From assembly GCF_949987515.2 (NCBI RefSeq), contig NC_082691.1:64239740-64303739 (forward strand): 64,000 nucleotides of DNA. The letters are read 5' to 3'. The translations under genes and the position numbers were made by a program. The notes below the pieces were generated by a model that saw nothing but the letters and a program-made list of their open reading frames with translations, had not been told where the DNA came from and searched no databases. Within the stretch, counting starts at the first letter, position 1. Every line of letters begins with the position of its first letter. Below, piece by piece: positions 1 to 12,171 of the stretch. This DNA comes from Delphinus delphis (taxonomy: Eukaryota > Chordata > Mammalia > Artiodactyla > Delphinidae).

Positions 1-37
1 GATCACAGTTGAAGTTGTAATATGGGCTCATGGACTA

Positions 38-899
38 CAAGAAAGTTAACAGATCTGTACAGAAATTAGACCCCGATTTTTCCTACCATGAAGTCAGTGG
101 CTGAACCCACCATGGGCCAGAATCAAGGAAGCAAGTATTCATAGCATCAAGTTTCTACACTATTTTGTGTCGATAAGTAATAAAGTGCTTTTAGCCAGTG
201 GCTGTTTGATAGATCTTAGCCAATCACAGCTAAGAGATACTTTCAGGCCTTTGGGGTAAACTCCCACTACAGGAAATAGTGCGGAAAATAAAGAGTTCTA
301 GAAAGGGGATCTGGAAACCTCGATTCCTCCTCCACCTCTCAGTTAACTAGCCTTGTGATCTTGCACAAGTCAGTTGAACTTTCTGGGATTCTGTTTGTTT
401 TTTAGATAGAAAAGAAAATGAGGACATTAGTTGATAAGGAGTCCCTGCCTCCTTCAGGCAGGTCCTGCTTACTGCTAGTTTTTGTAAATATAGCTTTCCT
501 AGAACACAGCCAAACCAATTGTTTACATATGCTGGTTTTTCAGCTACAACAGCAGAGCTTAGTCGCAACAAAGACTGTATAACCTGTTAAGCATAAAATA
601 CTGTCTGACCCTTTACAGAAAAAGCTTGTCTATCGCAGGATTAAACGATCTCTGAGGACAGTTTCACTTTTTGTTTCTAACCCCAAGAAAGACTAGAAGG
701 AGAGTGAGAAAGGGAAGAAGATGAAGTCAGAGTTATAAATCCGAGTCCAAAAACCAGAAAGCAACTTACCAACAATCCACAAGCCAATTGTCCTAACAGT
801 GAGAGATTGCATCGCCCCCTGCTGGCCAGGAGGACCTTTTGCTGTAACGTAGGCTAGAGAAGTACAGGAAAGTAACAAATCTGTGCAGGAATCAGACCC
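38..899. repeat. Two copies of an unclassified ~36-bp sequence
   Basis: Positions 38-74 and 865-899 are similar over about 36 bases (roughly 31 matches with one gap), sharing the blocks 'gaaag', 'taaca', 'atctgt' and 'agaccc'. The intervening sequence is not obviously duplicated. No family is recognised. Confidence 0.4.
300..440 (+). repeat. MIR SINE fragment
   Basis: Contains the MIR core order: a 'cttgtgatcttgcacaagtc' block, a pyrimidine-rich stretch, then an 'aaatgagga' block. Diverged ancient tRNA-derived SINE. Confidence 0.6.
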
Positions 900-2430
900 T
901 CAGACTCATTTTCAACACAGAGCTCTCTGCTGGTCAGTAGGGAAGTTTCCGTTTGCTCCTGATGCCTTTGAACTCATAAAGCACATGCTTTATGTAGGGA
1001 AACTAGGGGAATTTGGGTCATCAAGCTAGAGTGTAGAGCTCCTTTAGAGAGAAGTAAAACCAAGAAAGGACAGGGAAAGCTTGCTTGAAAAGAACTTAAT
1101 CATGGTGAATGAAGCCAAAGCTAATAAACAATGCTGGATGGGCTCTCATGGCCTCAGACAGTAGGTGAGGATGGTTATTGTTGTGACTGCATTAAATCAT
1201 ACTAATCCCAATGCCACAGGCCACTTTGAATGATGAAGTGAAGTGGCCTGCAATGGCAACCAGGAGGCTGTCCATTCTGCCCCTGTTGGGCAGGGCTGCT
1301 GTCAGCCCTCTCAGGCGAGCTCTGCATCCTGTCTTAGGGGCCCAACTCTGCCTTCAGAGGAGACTTGCAGACTGGCAGATTTCAGTTTGGTTTGGAGTTT
1401 TGTTGTGTGTTTCTTGGCAGGAAGGGATCATCCTCCATCCATGGAGAGCCCTGGATTAATGGCTAAAGTAACACCTACTGGCGGGACCAGCCCAGGCTAG
1501 GGCAGCCTCTCTGCTATTGACTCAGGACTCCTCTTGACTCACAGCCTCACTCGGTTTTGTGGACTGTTTGAGGTTCCTGCTCTAAAGTCCGCCTGTTTCA
1601 TGATGTGAAAAACATGCTACAGAGTACATGTTCCTTCCTTCCCAGAGTGGAGCACGTGCTGGTTCGTGGGCAAACCTTGAGGGAATCAAGAGGAAGTTGT
1701 TTTGCGCTATAGTGAATCCCAAGCCAAAAATAAATTAGCTTTAACATACAAATTCTTAACTTGGTTGCTTTCTTTCTTAAGTTGCCTTCAACTTCTGCTC
1801 ATAATCTTGGGGAATGGTTGAGATAAAGTCCTAAGCACACAAATCCAAGTGCAGGCTTGGGTTTTTCCTTTTGGCTCCAGTGAATTGAGGTGAAAATTGC
1901 CACAATCTTGGTGTATTTTCTTCTCCTCCATGATAAATCCTTTTGGAAACAAGGTGGGATATGAAAATATATGGCTATATGTTTGTTTACTTACATTTTT
2001 TTTTGCCCTTTCTCTGATCCCAAATTGTGCCAAAATGTGCTATTTTTTTCTACTTGGTAGAAGGGCGGAGATTTTTATTTCCCTAATCTCTCTCTCGGGA
2101 ATATAAGAAAATCAAAATATCTCCTGTAAAGTTTTAAAGTGAGTTAATTTAACTTGGAGCATGGAGATTACCCTCTGCTACATATAAAACATTTATTTAT
2201 ATCATGGGTAGACATTGAGTAATGTGAATTTTCTTCATTTTTGAAGGATATAATACACAAACCAAAGGAATGGTGAAGCATCTGTTGAATTGCTTTAGTC
2301 CCCCTCATTATAACGATGCTAAAAAAAAATAGAAGAAATAGGAATGAAAAATGAACTGAATTTCAGGAAAACTGTACAAGAAGTCTCTAAGCAAAAGGGC
2401 ATGCAAAAAGGAACTGCTGGGCACATTACT
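441..2430. other. Intergenic, no gene recognised
   Basis: Ordinary unique-looking sequence. Short ORFs on both strands have no recognisable domain, no exon-like boundaries and no codon bias. Apart from the second small repeat copy at 865 I see nothing to annotate. Confidence 0.6.
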
Positions 2431-2487
2431 TTGTGTGTGTATATATGCATGTGTGTGTCTGTGTGCGTGTGTGTGTGCGCACGCACA
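2431..2487. repeat. Imperfect (TG)n / alternating purine-pyrimidine tract
   Basis: Runs of TG, TA and CG steps with almost strict purine-pyrimidine alternation, ending in a GTGCGCACGCAC block. Such tracts favour Z-DNA. Interrupted, so probably slow-mutating as a microsatellite. Confidence 0.75.
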
Positions 2488-3604
2488 TGAGCTCTCATGC
2501 AGTGGGGGAAATCTGACTGTGGAAACCAGTTCCTGGAGTGCAGGCGTAAGGAGAGAGGATTCTGGGATTCAGGGTATCGGAGCAGGAGTGGATTCCATGT
2601 CTGCCAGTGCATGGGATAGCCTGTGTAAGACCAAAAACTATCACCTCTACGCAGGAAATCTGACCTGGTCCTTATCTTTCCTCCTTATGGGAGAGACCAA
2701 AATTTGGAGCATATAAGAAAAATAAAATGCACTTGCATGATGCATTTCTGAGAAGAGAAAGGCGATGAGATTCAGCCCGAAGGCCAACCCCTCCCCACTA
2801 CCTCTTACCTCTTGGCCAAGAACAGTTGGTACAGAATGTGACCTGGATTTCCAAATGAAGCCTTGCCTGATAGTCACTTGATTGCCCCAGTTGGCGGTAG
2901 GGGTGGTGGTGGGCCATTCTTATTTCTGCAGCAACTTAATTCAACTGAAATTTTCCCTTTATGGGTCACCTTAAAGCCAGGATCTCGAAGATGTCAAAAC
3001 CACCTGCTAAAGTTAATTATTTTCCAAGTGACACAGACCTCAAAGAAAGAGATCAGTGTTCATCTCACCTTCTCACCCGCCACGAGTGGCAGCTGTGTAT
3101 GGACTATGGGAATTTCCTTGGAGTCACTGTCCTGGGAGGAGAATCTAGCTGGAGTTGTGACCTTGTCATTGGAATTTATTTCAAAATTGACCCTCCAGGG
3201 GAACTATCTCTATGTCCCACCTCCCAGGGACAGTGCACACTTCTAAAACTCGCAAAGACATCAATTTATAACAGTGTCTGACAAATGGTGGCATTGCACC
3301 AAAACGTGTAGCTGTGGATTTTACTTTTGTTGGTTGTATTTGTAATGCTGAGCTTCCCAGGCACATGGCAAAGTCTTACATCTTATGAGAGCCAAGAAAC
3401 TTCATCAAGCTGATATTGACTGAAGGAACTGAGAATTGAGGACCTTGTTTACACAAGTAGATGGTCAATACTTATTTATTCAATAGAATATCTTTGCTTT
3501 TGAGTAGAAGTTGGAGAGTTTATGGGGAGGTATTGCTTTAAGAGAAACAAAGTGACTTGCAGATGTGTCAACTCTCTTTAGCTGGCTCTTTCATCTCGAG
3601 CAGT
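2488..3604. other. Intergenic, no feature recognised
   Basis: No gene, RNA or familiar repeat seen. Two overlapping ORFs at about 2863-3281 lack start-region or domain support and are read as chance. Confidence 0.55.
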
Positions 3605-4485
3605 ACATTATCAGGTTGACATTTTTTAAAAAGATGGAACCCACTGTTGGTGAGAGATTGGGAAATGGACATACTCCTACATTACCAATAAGAATATAAA
3701 TTGTTATGGGTTTTTAAATTTATTTTATTTATTTATTTTTGGCTGTGTTGGGTCTTCGTTGCTGCATGCGGTCTTTCTCTAGTTGTGGTGAGCGGGGGCT
3801 ACTCTTCGTTGCGGTCCATGGGCTTCTCATTGTGGTGGCTTCTCTCGTTGTGGAGCACGGGCTCTAGAGTGCAGGCTCAGTAGTTGTGGCGCACGGACTT
3901 AGTTGCTCCGTGGCATGTTGGATCTTCCTGGACCGGGGCTCGAACCCGTGTCCCCTGCATTGGCAGGCGGATTCTCAACCACTGCACCACCAGGGAAGCC
4001 CTGTTATGGGATTTTAGATAAAATTATTAGTACACTGTAATTCAGTAATGCTTCTTTTAATAATTTATCCTAAGGACATAATCGGTAACATACATAAATG
4101 TATATATACAAGGATTTTCATCACACCATTTTAAGAATGAAAACTTTGGGAACAAAATTCCCAATATAAGAAAATGGTTAAATAAATTATGACATACATA
4201 TTCTGCAGACATAAAAATCACTTTTGAAAACTTTTTAGAGACATAGAAAGGAATATTTTTTAGTACAATGTTAAGTAAAAAAGGCAGGGAATGAAATCAA
4301 TTAAATAATTTTGGTAAATAATATATGTATAGGAAAAATATTAGAAGTACATAATCACTGTTACATTTTGGTTTATATCTGGCTGGTGAGATTATGGAAA
4401 ATCTTTTTTTCTCTGCTTTTCTATATTCACCATCTTTTCAACAGCAAACGTGCATTACTCTTATAATTTAAAAAAATTATCTTGA
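3605..4485 (+). mobile_element. Ancient L1M 3' end, split by a CHR SINE
   Basis: The flanks of the SINE at 3711-4001 read as one decayed L1 3' end. A 'tttatcctaaggacataat' ORF2-tail block and a 'ggttaaataaattatgacatac' type block are followed by a 3' UTR that ends near the A-rich run at about 4475. Heavy divergence marks an old mammalian subfamily. No coding capacity remains. Confidence 0.65.
3711..4001 (-). mobile_element. CHR-type SINE, long form
   Basis: Reverse complement begins GGGCTTCCCTGGTGG, with Pol III A- and B-box regions, and ends in a TTTATT-type simple tail (AAATAAAT on its own strand). Target-site duplication TGTTATGGG at 3702-3710 and 4002-4010. It sits inside an older L1M fragment, so it is the younger insertion. 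Confidence 0.93.
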
Positions 4486-4964
4486 AGAACTGAGCAGTTT
4501 ATTAAGGGGTATGACAAAAGTAACATTATTTAATTTAACCATGCCCATTTTTCCATAAAAGATTTGAGGCGAATTATGAGACATACATAGGATAAAATGA
4601 TTAAACACAATTAAAAAATCAGGATTGAAGAAAACATAAAATTGAATACAACGTCAAGACTGAAAGATAAAAATAGAACCCAGATCTACATGCCATAAAA
4701 TCCTACTTAATTGCATTAGCAAGCCGTAGATTGGATGATGCTTCCTAGGGGCTGAAGTAAAGAGGGAACTCCTTGGTGGTGCAGAGGCAGTTTTGGAGCC
4801 CCCAACTTGAGGGACATTAATGTGGGACTTTACCTGGTAGACATCAAAGGGTGAAGTGAACATATTTCTTGGCAATATTTCCACTGCAGAAGCTGCCATA
4901 GGACTGTTTTTGTAGCATCACTCAATGGAGGAACCAAAAAATGTGATTTAGTGAGCAATTACAT
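4486..4964. other. Intergenic, no feature recognised
   Basis: AT-rich, no gene recognised. A 20-base match to a CHR SINE start near 4768 is too short to call. Confidence 0.5.
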
Positions 4965-5100
4965 GGGGCCTGTCCTAGTTAGGTTTTTCCTAAAACAGAA
5001 CCCAACAAGGACTTGGATACAGGTAGTTTATTTGGAAGGTTATCCCAGGAAGCAGGACTGTGAGACAGGGAAAGCCCATAAAGAGATTTTGTTTGTTTTG
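4965..5100 (+). repeat. Old interspersed repeat, same family as 14725-15010
   Basis: Shares the blocks 'atcccaggaa' and 'gtgagacaggga' in the same order with 14765-14815. Family not certain; probably an ancient mammalian dispersed repeat. Confidence 0.4.
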
Positions 5101-5104
5101 TTTT

Positions 5105-5265
5105 CTTTTCTTTTGGTATTAGCTTTATTGAGATAAAATTGGAACGTATACAGGAAAGTTTATTTTTCTTATATTCTTAAGTGAATACCATACTATTCAC
5201 CCACTTAAAGCATACAGTGAAATGGTTTTTAGCACATTACAGAGCATCTTATTGAGCTGGTTACT
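5105..5265 (-). mobile_element. L1 3'-end fragment
   Basis: Reads as the complement of an old L1M 3' UTR: 'agctttattgagataaaatt', then 'acttaaagcatacagtgaaatgg' type sequence. Truncated at both ends. Confidence 0.6.
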
Positions 5266-5384
5266 GGGGGACACAGGGGTTCCATCATGCTGGAATGTAC
5301 TTCTTTTAGGAAATTTTTCTACTTGAAATACAATTAGCTCTGTTTGTGACTTTTATCACTGTTAATACGTATATTTAAGCTCTT

Positions 5385-5545
5385 CCTATATTGAATTATA
5401 ATTTTCTGTTTATTTATCTGTCTCTCTACTATTAGATGGTGGACACTTCAGGGTCAAGAATACAGATTCATCTCTGTAACTTTGGCACCTCGCCCAGTCC
5501 TGACACATAGGTTCTTTGGAAATATATATTGAACTGATGAATAAT
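5385..5545 (+). repeat. L2 LINE tail
   Basis: Ends with the L2 3' signature: 'ctctgtaactttggcacc', 'cctgacacatagg', then 'atattgaactgatgaat'. Diverged ancient LINE. Confidence 0.55.
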
Positions 5546-5599
5546 TAATTTCTTTGCAAGACAATGTAAGCCAATCAACAATTCACTTCTGATGATGTT

Positions 5600-5755
5600 T
5601 ATTGATGTCTGACACATGGCAGCCACTGGGCCAGGTGTCAGGAATTCAAACATGAACAAATCACTGTTACTTCTCCTAGAGTTGCCAGTGTCTAGAGGAG
5701 ATTGGCACATGAAAAAGAATGACAACATAGAGCAGGAAGCAATATCGGAGAGGTG
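5600..5755 (-). repeat. CR1/L2-type LINE 3' fragment
   Basis: Pattern 'gacacatggcagccactgggccagg...' followed by 'caaacatgaaca' resembles the complement of ancient L2/CR1 3' ends also present at 10125, 22555, 24600 and 27600. Confidence 0.35.
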
Positions 5756-5851
5756 TTAAGTCGAACAGTATGAAATGACCATCTTTGTAGGGCAGAAACA
5801 GTTGAATGTGGGCAATGTCATATGACTCAACCTATTAAAGATTATGCTGCC

Positions 5852-5977
5852 CCTGGGAATTCCCTGGCTGTCCAGTGATTAGGACTCTATGCTTCCATTA
5901 CCGGGGGCACGGGTTCAATACCTGGTCAGGGAACTACTCGAAAGCTGCCAAATTGAAAAGAAAAAAAAAAAAAAAAC
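5852..5977 (+). mobile_element. CHR-1-like SINE, monomeric form
   Basis: Starts GGGAATTCCCTGGCTGTCC, has a B-box GGTTCAATACC, is 126 bp long and ends in a long A-run. A perfect 15-bp target-site duplication, AAAGATTATGCTGCC, flanks it at 5837-5851 and 5978-5992. The body after the tRNA-like part is shortened. Confidence 0.93.
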
Positions 5978-5992
5978 AAAGATTATGCTGCC

Positions 5993-6384
5993 AGAACATA
6001 AGGGAGAATAATTAGTGAATCTGACATCATCTTGATCTGCAAGGGCTTTAATTCTAAAGCTTGGGAAAATGACAAAGACAGTTGAATCCTTAGCAGACAG
6101 TAGAGGGTCCTCTGAGCAAATAAACCCAAGAAGAGAGTACGTTGTAGACAAGCAACATGGTTAGTATACTAACGGAGGTAGGGAGTAAACGAGGATAAGG
6201 TTTCTGACTGCTAACTTCAGAGGAACAACATCTTCTTTTTCAATATCTCACTTCCCTAAGCTAGTTGCTATCAGAATAAATTGTGAAAAAAAATTATCCC
6301 GTGAAATTCCAGCTCAAGTAACTTGTAGTGCTACCTAATGAACAAAGTACATGTGCCAGGTATATTAATTATCTCTTGTGGAAA
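5993..6384. other. Intergenic, no feature recognised
   Basis: No gene or clear repeat. Confidence 0.5.
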
Positions 6385-7135
6385 GAATTACCCATAATGA
6401 TATTGTCTCACTATTTCTGTGAGTCAGGAATCCAGCCATCACTTACCTGGGTCCTCCAGCTCAGGATCTCTCACAAAGTTGCAGTCAAGCTGGCGGCTGT
6501 GGCTCCAGTGCTCCCAAGATTTGACTGGAGCACGATCCACTTCCAGGCTCACTCGTGTGGCTATTGAACTGAGGGCCTCAGTTTCTTGATGGCTTTTGGA
6601 CAAAGGCCACTCCTAATCTTGGCCATGTGGGTGTCTCCAAAGGGCCATGCACATCATGGCCGCTGAATTCCATCAGAGCAACAAGTGAGAAAGCAAAAGA
6701 GAGCAAGCAGGATGGAGTCATGTCTTTCATGACTCAGTCTTGGAAGTAACTCCCAGTACCTCAGAATGTGACCGTCTTTGGAGATAGGATCCTTATAGAG
6801 GTAATGAACTGAAACTGAGGTTATTAGAATGGGCTCTAATCCAGTATAACTAGTTTTTTTATAAAAAGGGGAAATTTGTACACAGGGATACACACAGAGG
6901 GAAGACGATGTGAAGAGGAAGGGAGAACACCATGTGAACATAAAAATGGTCATCAACCAGCCACGGGGAGAGGCCTGGGGCAGATTCTTCCCTCATAGCC
7001 CTTAGAAGGAACCAAACTTGCCAACACCTTGATTTTGGACTCCCAGCCTCCAGAACTCTGAGATAATAAATTCCTGTTGTTTAAGCCAACCAGTTTGAGG
7101 TTCTTTGTTACAGAAGCCCTAGCAAACCCATATAA
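6385..7135. mobile_element. Old LTR-type repeat, MaLR-like (possibly two pieces)
   Basis: 6740-7135 follows a familiar LTR order: 'cctcagaatgtgacc', 'ggctctaatccag', 'ataaaaaggggaaattt', then 'cctccagaactctgagataataaat' and 'tgttgtttaagcca', ending 'agccctagcaaac'. On the + strand this includes the AATAAA polyadenylation signal. 6385-6739 resembles another common old repeat in the opposite sense. Non-coding; no viral ORF remains. Confidence 0.55.
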
Positions 7136-8384
7136 GTGGTGAACAAAATGGATAGTTTTCCTGCAGTCAGAGCTTACAGTCCAAGCACAGAGATAGATGT
7201 TAACCAAATGACCAGATAGCAAATGTGTGATTGAAAACTGAAAGATGTGCTCCAAAAAAAAGGAACAAGGCCCTATGAACACATATAAGAAAATAACCCA
7301 ACCTAGCCCTGCACTGAAGGGCAGATCTGAAGGACAAGCAGATATTAAGGAGGTAAAGAGTTGCATTCATCTAGCACAGATTCCTAGATGAATCTGGATA
7401 AAAATTGGCTCAGGAAAATTCCAGCAGGGAAGAGTTTAAACATTAGATCCATTGGGCTGCTAAGCATTTCAAAGGAAAGATGGAAATCCCATTTCTTGAG
7501 CCATTTCGGATGGCACAGCAGAAAGCACTCCAAAGTCTATTCTAGGGAGTCTTAACACTGGCCAGTTGATTTCATCTTTGTCTCTTTCATTTCTCCTCTT
7601 GGGATTTTCTAGTTGCTTCTCAAGTTATGGCCTGACAGTCAAAGGGGCTATAATGCCTCCTTTATGTAGTCATGTCATTTTGTTCTTTATAAAAGGAATC
7701 ACGCAGGGCTAATAAATTAGGATAACCCCCAAATAAAATAAGGTGACATTTACAACAAAATCGTTTAGCAATGTTCACATTCTGAAGGAGGAATAACTGT
7801 GTTAAGAAGTTGAGTCTTGAGATGAATTGGCATTTGGCAACCTAAGAGGCTCTTTTCAAATGTAAGATTACTTGGCAGCCCAAAGGTTTTAAAACAGAAG
7901 CCATTCCATTAGAAGTTTATAGAAACCATTTGGATTATCTAGTTGAAAGTCACAGAGTTGATAGTTGATTCAGCTGGCATATGAGTCATCTTATATCATC
8001 TTATATCCAGCCTTTTTTAACGCAGCACCCCAAATCTTGGATGCTCAAATTTCAGCTGAATTGACCTGAAAATCTGGGAAATGTGTCAGATGGTTTCAGC
8101 AAGACAAAAGACTCGCTTTTGTTTTCTTCCACACTACCTCCCAATGGATAAAGTTTAGAGGCACTGATTGTCTCTTTGCCATGTGGGTCTGTGTCACTGA
8201 GATCTGATTTGTTGGTGACATGATTGTCCAGACATAGGCGTCAGTCTAGATTGCTGCCAAGGTCATGCTGGAGAAGGGCAGCCAACCAGGAACAAATACA
8301 ACACTCCCTCATTCTGAAACCTGGAGATCTCAGCTTGAGCCGTGAGGCAGGGAATAAAGCCCCAATTCCAAGTCTTTCACTTTT
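7136..8384. other. Intergenic, no feature recognised
   Basis: Unique-looking sequence; ORFs here have no recognisable product. Confidence 0.55.
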
Positions 8385-8545
8385 CTACACCCAGTGCTTC
8401 TCTACCCTGCCATATCTGCCCGAATTTACTGCTTCTTCTTTGTCCACTGTCATAGCAGCCATCCTTTCCTCTCTATAACTGTCCATTTGTGGGCCATTAT
8501 TGACCTTGAAGGCCTGGAACCTTGTCTATATTTGCACTTGTTTTT
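8385..8545 (+). repeat. Possible L2 LINE fragment
   Basis: Pyrimidine-rich text with 'cttgaaggcctggaaccttgtctat' resembles the L2 3' region. Weak. Confidence 0.3.
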
Positions 8546-9060
8546 ACACATTCTCACTCAGATTGTCTGAGTGATTCTCTCATGCCTGCTGCTGTAAGGC
8601 TGCCATCCTATGTCCAGGAAAAGGCATATCGACACTGGGAAACATTTCTGTTGTGATGGGCCAATGAGGTTCCCAGTCACTGATTCCAGGCAGCCCCATT
8701 CTGTGTCCCCAATATCTGATGATGAAGGATCATGAAAGAGTGGCCAGTCTGGCAAGGGAAGCTTAGGCTCTTTCTGGGATCTGGGCAATACAGGTGTGAG
8801 TATAGCTCAGTGGGTGGCCAAGGAAGGCCATGGACTCTCTTACACGGTTGGTGTGCTTAGAGATGATGTTGTCCCACTGCTGGTGTTTAAATGAAGTCTG
8901 AGCCCTATCTCTGTATCTTGGAGAGTGACAAAGAACAGCGTGAAATCTGAGATGAAAAGCTTGCTTGGGGCAGAACGACAGCACATGCTAATGGTTCATG
9001 TACGTTTGCTGTAAAATTCTACTTGAATGGATGTGTCTGTTCTCGCTCTTTCTCTCTCCC

Positions 9061-9061
<1 letters not shown>

Positions 9062-9109
<48 letters not shown>
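9062..9109. repeat. (AC)24 microsatellite
   Basis: Uninterrupted AC dinucleotide run of about 48 bp, long and pure enough to be polymorphic. Confidence 0.98.
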
Positions 9110-9111
<2 letters not shown>

Positions 9112-10124
9112 GTTAGGTGGAGATGAGGGAGACGTTGGGGTGATTGCTCTGGTTGGGGAAGCTTTTACCTACTGTCTGAGGCAGGTGCAGCCCAGCTCGG
9201 CCGAAAGTCTGGGAATAGCATGTCTCATTTATGCTCCCTTGGTTCCTACCATTGCCCAAACCTTGTCCTTCAGCATCCCTTTGACCTAAAGCGCTCTCCT
9301 AATTTTCTTCCAAAAATCTCTTATTTCTGCTTAAGTTAGTAAGAGTTGGACTGATGGCATTACTGTTTAGGTATTACATTGTTGATAAGGAAAAATCAGG
9401 TGGAGTGGTTAATCTTTTTTTCTTTCAGATCTCTCTTAAAACAACAGTTCATAAACCCTCCTGGTTTGCATCAACTCAGTGATTTGGCTGAAGAAGGTGA
9501 AGAGATTGATCTAGTTTCAGGATGCGCATCAGTGGGAATGTTAGTTAAACAGGCCTCTGGAATCCAGAGCCTCCTATATTTTCTCTCTTTTCTGAAATTC
9601 TCCACCTCTAAAGAGATAAAGGTTTTAGGCAATTAGTGTGAAACTTGGCCTTGGCCTTACTGACCTTTTAATTATTTCATTTTCATTTTACTGACTAAGC
9701 TCTAAATACAGCTTATTTAAGTAAAGACTTAAGAATTAGTATAAAGTGCCAAGGTATTGAAGTTTACAATATGACCACTACTTGTGTGATACAAGCCAGT
9801 CCACAGGTGGAGGTTATTATAAACATGCAGTTATGTCACATGAATCAGTCCACTGCAGAAGAGACGGCAGGAGGAAGTCTCAGCAAAGGGGGAAACGTGG
9901 GTCAGCATTTGTACTTTTAACAGTACTTGGCTCCCTCTTATTCCAAGCCCTGTCACTCTTGGATTATGTTGTTTCTGAGAATAAAATATAGTAATGTATA
10001 ATGGTGATGGGATGGATCTCAATCACAATTCTTTTGAAGTCTCTTTGGCTGAACTAGGTCCGGGATCAGCAAGAAAAAATAGTAATAATCAAGGAGAATG
10101 AATGAATAATCATGCAGCATATAT
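9110..10124. other. Intergenic, one exon-like acceptor
   Basis: No gene recognised. A strong polypyrimidine tract and AG at 9411-9428 precede about 200 bases of open frame whose translation I do not recognise. Confidence 0.5.
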
Positions 10125-10262
10125 AAATTCAACAGGAAAGTATTGAGGCCCTACTTTGGGCCAGACACCGTGCTAAGCCAGAGGATACAGAGATGAAAGA
10201 TGACTAGTTCCTGTCCTCAAAGAGCTTAGACTCTCCAGGAACGTGGAAATGTGGATGAAGTA
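10125..10262 (-). repeat. CR1/L2-type LINE 3' fragment
   Basis: 'tattgaggccctactttgggccagacaccgtgct...' matches the complement of a common ancient LINE 3' end, followed by 'cctcaaagagcttagac'. Confidence 0.5.
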
Positions 10263-11238
10263 AACTTATTCTACATAAATCATTTCAGACCAGAGGCTTG
10301 CAGGGCTGGAGATGAGTTTACATGGAAGCAGGAATAGCTGTCCCACTCTAGACCTGACAGCCATCCAACTCTGACCACAATTATCTGTCCATCTCCCATT
10401 GTTTCTGTGGGGTTAGCCAACAAAATTTGGGGGCAAAATAGAGAAGACGAGAGAAAGAAGATAAAGTGAGAAGATAACTGCAGAGCGGAATAGAGCCAAC
10501 TCTGCTGTGGGAAAAAAGGAAGAACGGAGTAAAAGGCGGAAGATTTCAAAGTCTGTTCCATGGATTGGTGCCATCTTGGTGATATTTTATAACCTATGGC
10601 AACGTGAGAAGAGAAAGCTCAGTGTAGTGCTTTACCGTATGCCGGTTTAAGGTTGCTAAGGGTCTTTTGTGGGAAAGACTGCCATTTATTTTAGGAAAAT
10701 TTTCTCCCTGATTTAAAATGCCTTCTCTTTCATGACAGCATGTACGCAACTGATAACTCTCTGATAATCCCCCAGAATATATTATCCTGGTCTGCACAAT
10801 CTGGAAGTCGGAAACCACCGAGAAATCAGAGCACAGTTCCCACCACCTGAGGCACTTCTGCTCTTCAAAAGACTGAGGCATTTCTTAGGAATTAAACAAC
10901 CCCAGGTTCTTTGTGCAGAAAATGGAGAGGGAATGGTAGATGGGATTCTGGAACCAAAGCTTCCCTCACAGTCGTAGGTATGATTACATTCGGCCCCTCA
11001 GAAGTCTGAATTTCAGGAGACTGCTTGAGGGCAAGGAGTCAGACCAGTGTTTACATGGCTGAATGGAAGAGTGGGAGAAATGAATGGGTGAGTCAAGATG
11101 CATTATTCTGGAGTTCGAGTGAATTCCTGTCCTCCTCAGCAGCATCGCTTACCAGCCAGCTACAGGAAAGACGAGGAAATCACTCCAAAACAGGGGGTGG
11201 GAGTGAAGAGAAAAGTTGCCTTAACTTTCTAAAAAGAA
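10263..11238. other. Intergenic, no feature recognised
   Basis: No gene or clear repeat seen. Confidence 0.55.
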
Positions 11239-11252
11239 GTTAATATCCTTTT

Positions 11253-11454
11253 TTTTTTGAGGGGGGTACGCGGGCCTCTCACTGTTGTGGCCTCTCCCGT
11301 TGCGGAGCACAGGCTCCGGACGTGCAGGCTCAGCGGCCATGGCTCACGGGCCCAGCCGCTCCGCGGCATGTGGGATCTTCCTGGACCAGGGCACGAACCC
11401 ATGTCCCCTGCATTGGCAGGCGGACTCTCAACCACTGCGCCACCAGGGAAGGCC
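11253..11454 (-). mobile_element. CHR-type SINE, short form
   Basis: About 200 bp. The complement starts with a CCTTCCCTGGTGGCGC type head and ends in a short A-run. Target-site duplication GTTAATATCCTTTT at 11239-11252 and 11455-11468. It lacks the central ~100-bp block of the long form. Close similarity to the copies at 44.5, 48.1 and 49.5 kb marks a young subfamily. Confidence 0.93.
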
Positions 11455-11468
11455 GTTAATATCCTTTT

Positions 11469-11784
11469 TATCTCTTCTTCATCTAAAATAAGGAAGACTC
11501 CTTATAATACAAGCCTCCAAGACAGTGAGCTTTCACCTCAAGAATTCCTCTCGGAGTCTATAGAAATCAACTATGCTTTTCCTTGGGCATTGACAAAGGC
11601 CTTGAAGAAAATGCTGGTCTACTCGAGGGAATAGATCACTGTGCTTCCCTCATTACAATGGAAAGGACTCATCTTGCCCTCTTTTTTTTTTTTTTCTATG
11701 TGTTCAATCAGCTGTAGTCTAAAAGCATCATATTGCTTTTCTCAACAGGAGTAAATTATCATTTTATAAGTATTATTAATCAGT
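11469..11784. other. Intergenic, no feature recognised
   Basis: Nothing beyond a T-run near 11682-11694. Confidence 0.5.
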
Positions 11785-12171
11785 GCTATGAACTGAATTG
11801 TGTCTCTCCCACACACTAAATTCAAATGTTGAAGCCCTAACTTCCTATGTCACTGTATTTGGAAATAAGCCCTATAAGTAAGTAATTTTGGTTAAATGAG
11901 GTCGTGAAGGTGGGGCCCTGATCCGACAGGATTAGTATCATTATGAGGAGAGACATCAGAAAGTTCAGTCTTTCTCTCTCTCCCTGTCAGGTGAGGACAC
12001 AGAAAGAAGGTGGCATCTACAAGCCAGGAGGAGGGCTCTCACCAGAAACTAAATCAGCTAGCACCTTCATCTTGGACCCCAGCCTCCAGAAGTGAGAGAA
12101 ATTAATTTCTGTCGTTTAAGGCACACCAGTCTGTGGCATTTTGTGATGGCAGCCTGAGTAGACTAATATAA
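11785..12171 (+). mobile_element. MLT1/MaLR-like solo LTR
   Basis: Follows the MaLR LTR text closely: 'tgctatgaactgaattgtgtc', 'atgttgaagccctaa', 'aatgaggtcgtgaaggtgggg', 'gtgaggacacagaaagaagg', 'cctccagaagtgagag', ending 'gcagcctgagtagactaata'. Non-coding LTR of an ancient ERVL-related element. Confidence 0.75.

Noticed and set aside
4760..4785. Possible CHR SINE start near 4768
   Set aside because: Only about 20 bases resemble the SINE head; no body, tail or target-site duplication follows.
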